Shown here one piece after another: positions 61,665 through 64,000 of a stretch of DNA of 64,000 nt (the first letter of the stretch is position 1; each line of letters begins with the position of its first letter). Both the position numbers and the translations under genes were made by a program. The DNA comes from Bimastos eiseni. Its lineage: Eukaryota > Annelida > Clitellata > Crassiclitellata > Lumbricidae. Under the pieces are notes generated by a model that was not told where the DNA came from, searched no databases, and worked only from the letters and a program-made list of their open reading frames with translations. The DNA is taken from positions 7,449,394-7,513,393 of the forward strand of contig OY365818.1 of the NCBI GenBank assembly GCA_959347315.1, given 5' to 3'.

Positions 61665-62686
61665 CTTTAAATTCTTGTCTAACTGTCACTTCAACAGACG
61701 AGACAAAAGACTTCAGTGCAAAATAAAGTTATCGCACAAAAACAAGCAACGATGGTCGGCTTCGTAGATGTTAAAATAAAGTCCTTTGTGTGTCGTCATC
61801 AGATCGAATCGATGGATATTGAGTAGGACGTTGGCTGACACTCACTTAGTGGTTATTCCACTGGGAATTCCGTTGACACTGTGTTTCAGTTTTTGGAAAA
61901 GGAAGCATTGTAGAGGAGTAGGTCTAATCTACGCCATGCAGCTATGCAGACTTTACAGAGTCGATTGACCTATAATTATACATTTTTAATTATATATTGT
62001 CACGTTGACTTTTTTGATGGGCGGATTTGTTTTAGCTTGACACTTGACAGTATTAAATTTTCATACATAAGACACAAACATTAAAGACAGTTTGCTAGTC
62101 CAGAATTTTACGTTCAGCGTTTGTGTACCGTAGAATCTCTTTATATTATTATTGTTATTATTACTATTTTCATTATCGTTATTTTGATTACTTTCATAAT
62201 TTATCAACATCATCGTCATCATCATCACGACGACGACGACGATGACGATCATAATCGTCGTCGTCGTTGTCATCGTCGTCATCATCAACTTCATCAGCAG
62301 CAACAACAACAGCAGCAGCAGCGTTGTGGTAGTCGTCATCATCAGCATCGAAATCTACTAAGGTGATTTTATCAGTAATTCTTCGCTACTAGCCTACTAC
62401 ATATTCATAAATCGGTTATGTGTGGTTATCTGTCACCAAAAGAAGCAGCTGTGGTAATTGCTCATTGTACATTCACATTCACACACGTGCTTATAAGGAC
62501 AGCCTATATTCGTGCATAGGTCATGTGGGTCACAGCTATTGTGTAAGTTCAGACACTGAAAGTAGGCTAACCTAAGCGTTGATTTCGGAGTCATAATATG
62601 GACCTTGAGCAAATGAAACAATCTGTCAGCTTCAGTAGTCGTCATAATACATACGGAGACAAACGATATGGGTGATCTGGAGCGGC

Positions 62687-62688
<2 letters not shown>
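61665..62688. other. Upstream flank of G7
   Basis: No gene recognised. It contains a compound trinucleotide array (tta, atc, gac and agc units) at about 62140-62345. Confidence 0.5.
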
Positions 62689-62760
<72 letters not shown>

Positions 62761-62780
62761 CATCATCATCATCATCATCA
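62689..62780. repeat. (ATT)n followed by (ATC)n array
   Basis: Uninterrupted tta units followed by eight or so cat units. It lies at the 3' side of the minus-strand LINE fragment that ends at 62807. Confidence 0.95.
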
Positions 62781-62806
62781 TATTTTATCAGGGTCTTCAA
62801 TGTAAA

Positions 62807-63061
62807 TTAATGGCGATGTCGTCCGAAGTAACCCTGCTCGTTGAACTCCTGAGCAGCGAAAGTTCCCTTGACAGCAACTGCGTTATAGCGTTGAATAGTC
62901 ATCGAGATGCGCTGGTAAAGGAAAGTCGTCTCCCTCTGCTCCCCAGTGACGGCGCACAGTTTGTGTACAAGTTCTAAAAGGAAGCTTTGGCCTTTGGAAT
63001 TGATGGGGCCAAAGGTTTAGAATGCCACCAGTGTGAAGGCGTACGTGGAGGCTAGCTCGGC

Positions 63062-63065
<4 letters not shown>
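62807..63065 (-). mobile_element. LINE polyprotein C-terminus, copy A
   Basis: The minus strand reads YAELASTYAFTLVAF, an in-frame TAA (63017-63019), then TFGPINSKG, ETTFLYQRISMTIQRYNAVA and a stop at 62807. This is the C-terminal module that follows reverse transcriptase in many invertebrate LINE polyproteins (SYIFVPxxxETxGP...FLFQRxSxxIQRxNA). Truncated at the left of its frame by an array. Confidence 0.7.
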
Positions 63066-63254
<189 letters not shown>

Positions 63255-64000
63255 CTAGAGTTGCAAGAAAGAGCCTCTGAAGGCAACTGCGTTGAAGCGC
63301 TGGATGCAAACTGACAATCGTTGGAACAAGTTGCCTGTCTCTCTAGGGTCTCTGGTGACATGTGTCAGAAGGCGACCCAAGTCTTTGATGAAGTCCATTC
63401 CGTCGTTGTTGACTGGGCCCATGGTCTCAAAGACCAATGGAACGAAGATATAGCTAACAGCGAGCTGGCTGTACTTGATGGTCTTCCTGGTGGTTGCCAC
63501 CTCCGAAGATGACGTCGCTTGGAGATATGATGGGGCCACGGAGTCAATCACTGTCGCATCCCATATCAGGTTCCATCCTTCGCCATGGAATCAGCGTCAG
63601 ACCATCAGGGCGTTTTCAATCCGTTCTGGAGAGTCCGGGGGCTTCCTTAATGTTTGGGAAACCAGCGCATGTGAGGCTACGACTGATTATGTCGTTTAAT
63701 GCTGCGTGCCTGGCGAACCGCCCTGGACCAAGACCACAAGAAAGCCCGTGTGCTCCTTCCGCATTGACTCGTGACCCGCATGGGCGTGCGTGTGGCTCAC
63801 ATATGCGTGTGCCCAGACGAAGACCCACCGCAATTCTGACAGCTTCGTCGTCTAGCAGAAGTCCACATGAAGTGACTGGTAGGGCAAAGCGCCTGTCTCC
63901 GGCTTGCGGTGCTGCGGCTGCCTTGAATCGCACCTGATGGTATGTGCACATACACGCTGGACTAAATTTTCCTTGTAACTTTGCAGGGTATGTAGTCAGA
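63255..64000 (-). mobile_element. LINE polyprotein C-terminus, copy B, runs off the window
   Basis: The minus-strand frame from the window edge reads a LRLGTRICEPH...CGSRV...GAHGLSCG...RHAALNDIISRSL module, then GLSRTD, an in-frame TGA (63616-63618), KRPDGLTLIPW, a frameshift near 63575-63590, and SYIFVPLVFETMGP...NLFQRLSVCIQRFNAVA to a stop at 63255. These are landmarks of the region after reverse transcriptase in invertebrate LINE polyproteins. Same module as copy A but a different subfamily or age. The 5' part lies beyond the right edge. Confidence 0.75.

Overview
The window reads as nuclear DNA from an animal, most likely a marine invertebrate. It is AT-rich, has long introns, many trinucleotide and dinucleotide arrays, and LINE, hAT and Polinton-type relics. 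No bacterial-style gene packing is seen. The frequent taggcct motifs recall some echinoderm and hemichordate genomes, but that is an impression and not a call.

The main content is a tandem array of seven paralogous genes, all on the minus strand, named here G1 to G7 from left to right. The intact members share one four-exon plan with conserved intron phases (0, 1, 1). Exon 1 (21-29 codons) starts with a ubiquitin-like strand (WQIFI-type). Exon 2 (88 nt; 91 nt in G3) and the start of exon 3 complete a ubiquitin-like fold ending LSDY...LEGG. The end of exon 3 carries CGHAI, which opens RING1. A large last exon encodes the rest of RING1, an IBR and a RING2 with the catalytic Cys-x-His of RBR ubiquitin ligases. 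The domain order Ubl-RBR resembles parkin, but these are short proteins of 341-394 residues. G2, G4 and G6 are intact and end in CaaX-type prenylation boxes (CCLQ, CAIL, CIII). G5 ends in CVIM behind a basic stretch but has a one-base frameshift. G7 is intact and has no CaaX. G3 keeps its Ubl exons but has a dead RBR exon. G1 is a frameshifted last exon with no upstream exons in view.

Layout: 0.5-2.0 kb holds a 36-bp minisatellite, pseudogene G1 and a Polinton-type protein fragment. A protein-primed DNA polymerase B pseudogene lies at 4.8-6.8 kb. A short relic of another RBR tail is at 7.4 kb. G2 is at 8.6-12.5, G3 at 16.5-20.1, G4 at 25.7-28.7, G5 at 36.5-40.7, G6 at 46.4-52.1 and G7 at 58.0-61.7 kb. 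LINE polyprotein fragments with trinucleotide arrays fill 62.7-64.0 kb.

The array grew by tandem segmental duplication. G3 and G4 lie in homologous blocks about 9 kb apart, and G5 and G6 lie in another homologous pair whose edge sequence occurs three times. Mobile elements and hairpins then accumulated in introns and spacers. Two fold-back duplications stand out: a 114-bp antisense copy of G5 exon 3 inside G5 intron 1, and a 92-bp inverted copy of the polymerase motif-C region at the end of the polymerase pseudogene. All exon joins are read from splice signals, phase and paralogue agreement; no transcript data were available.
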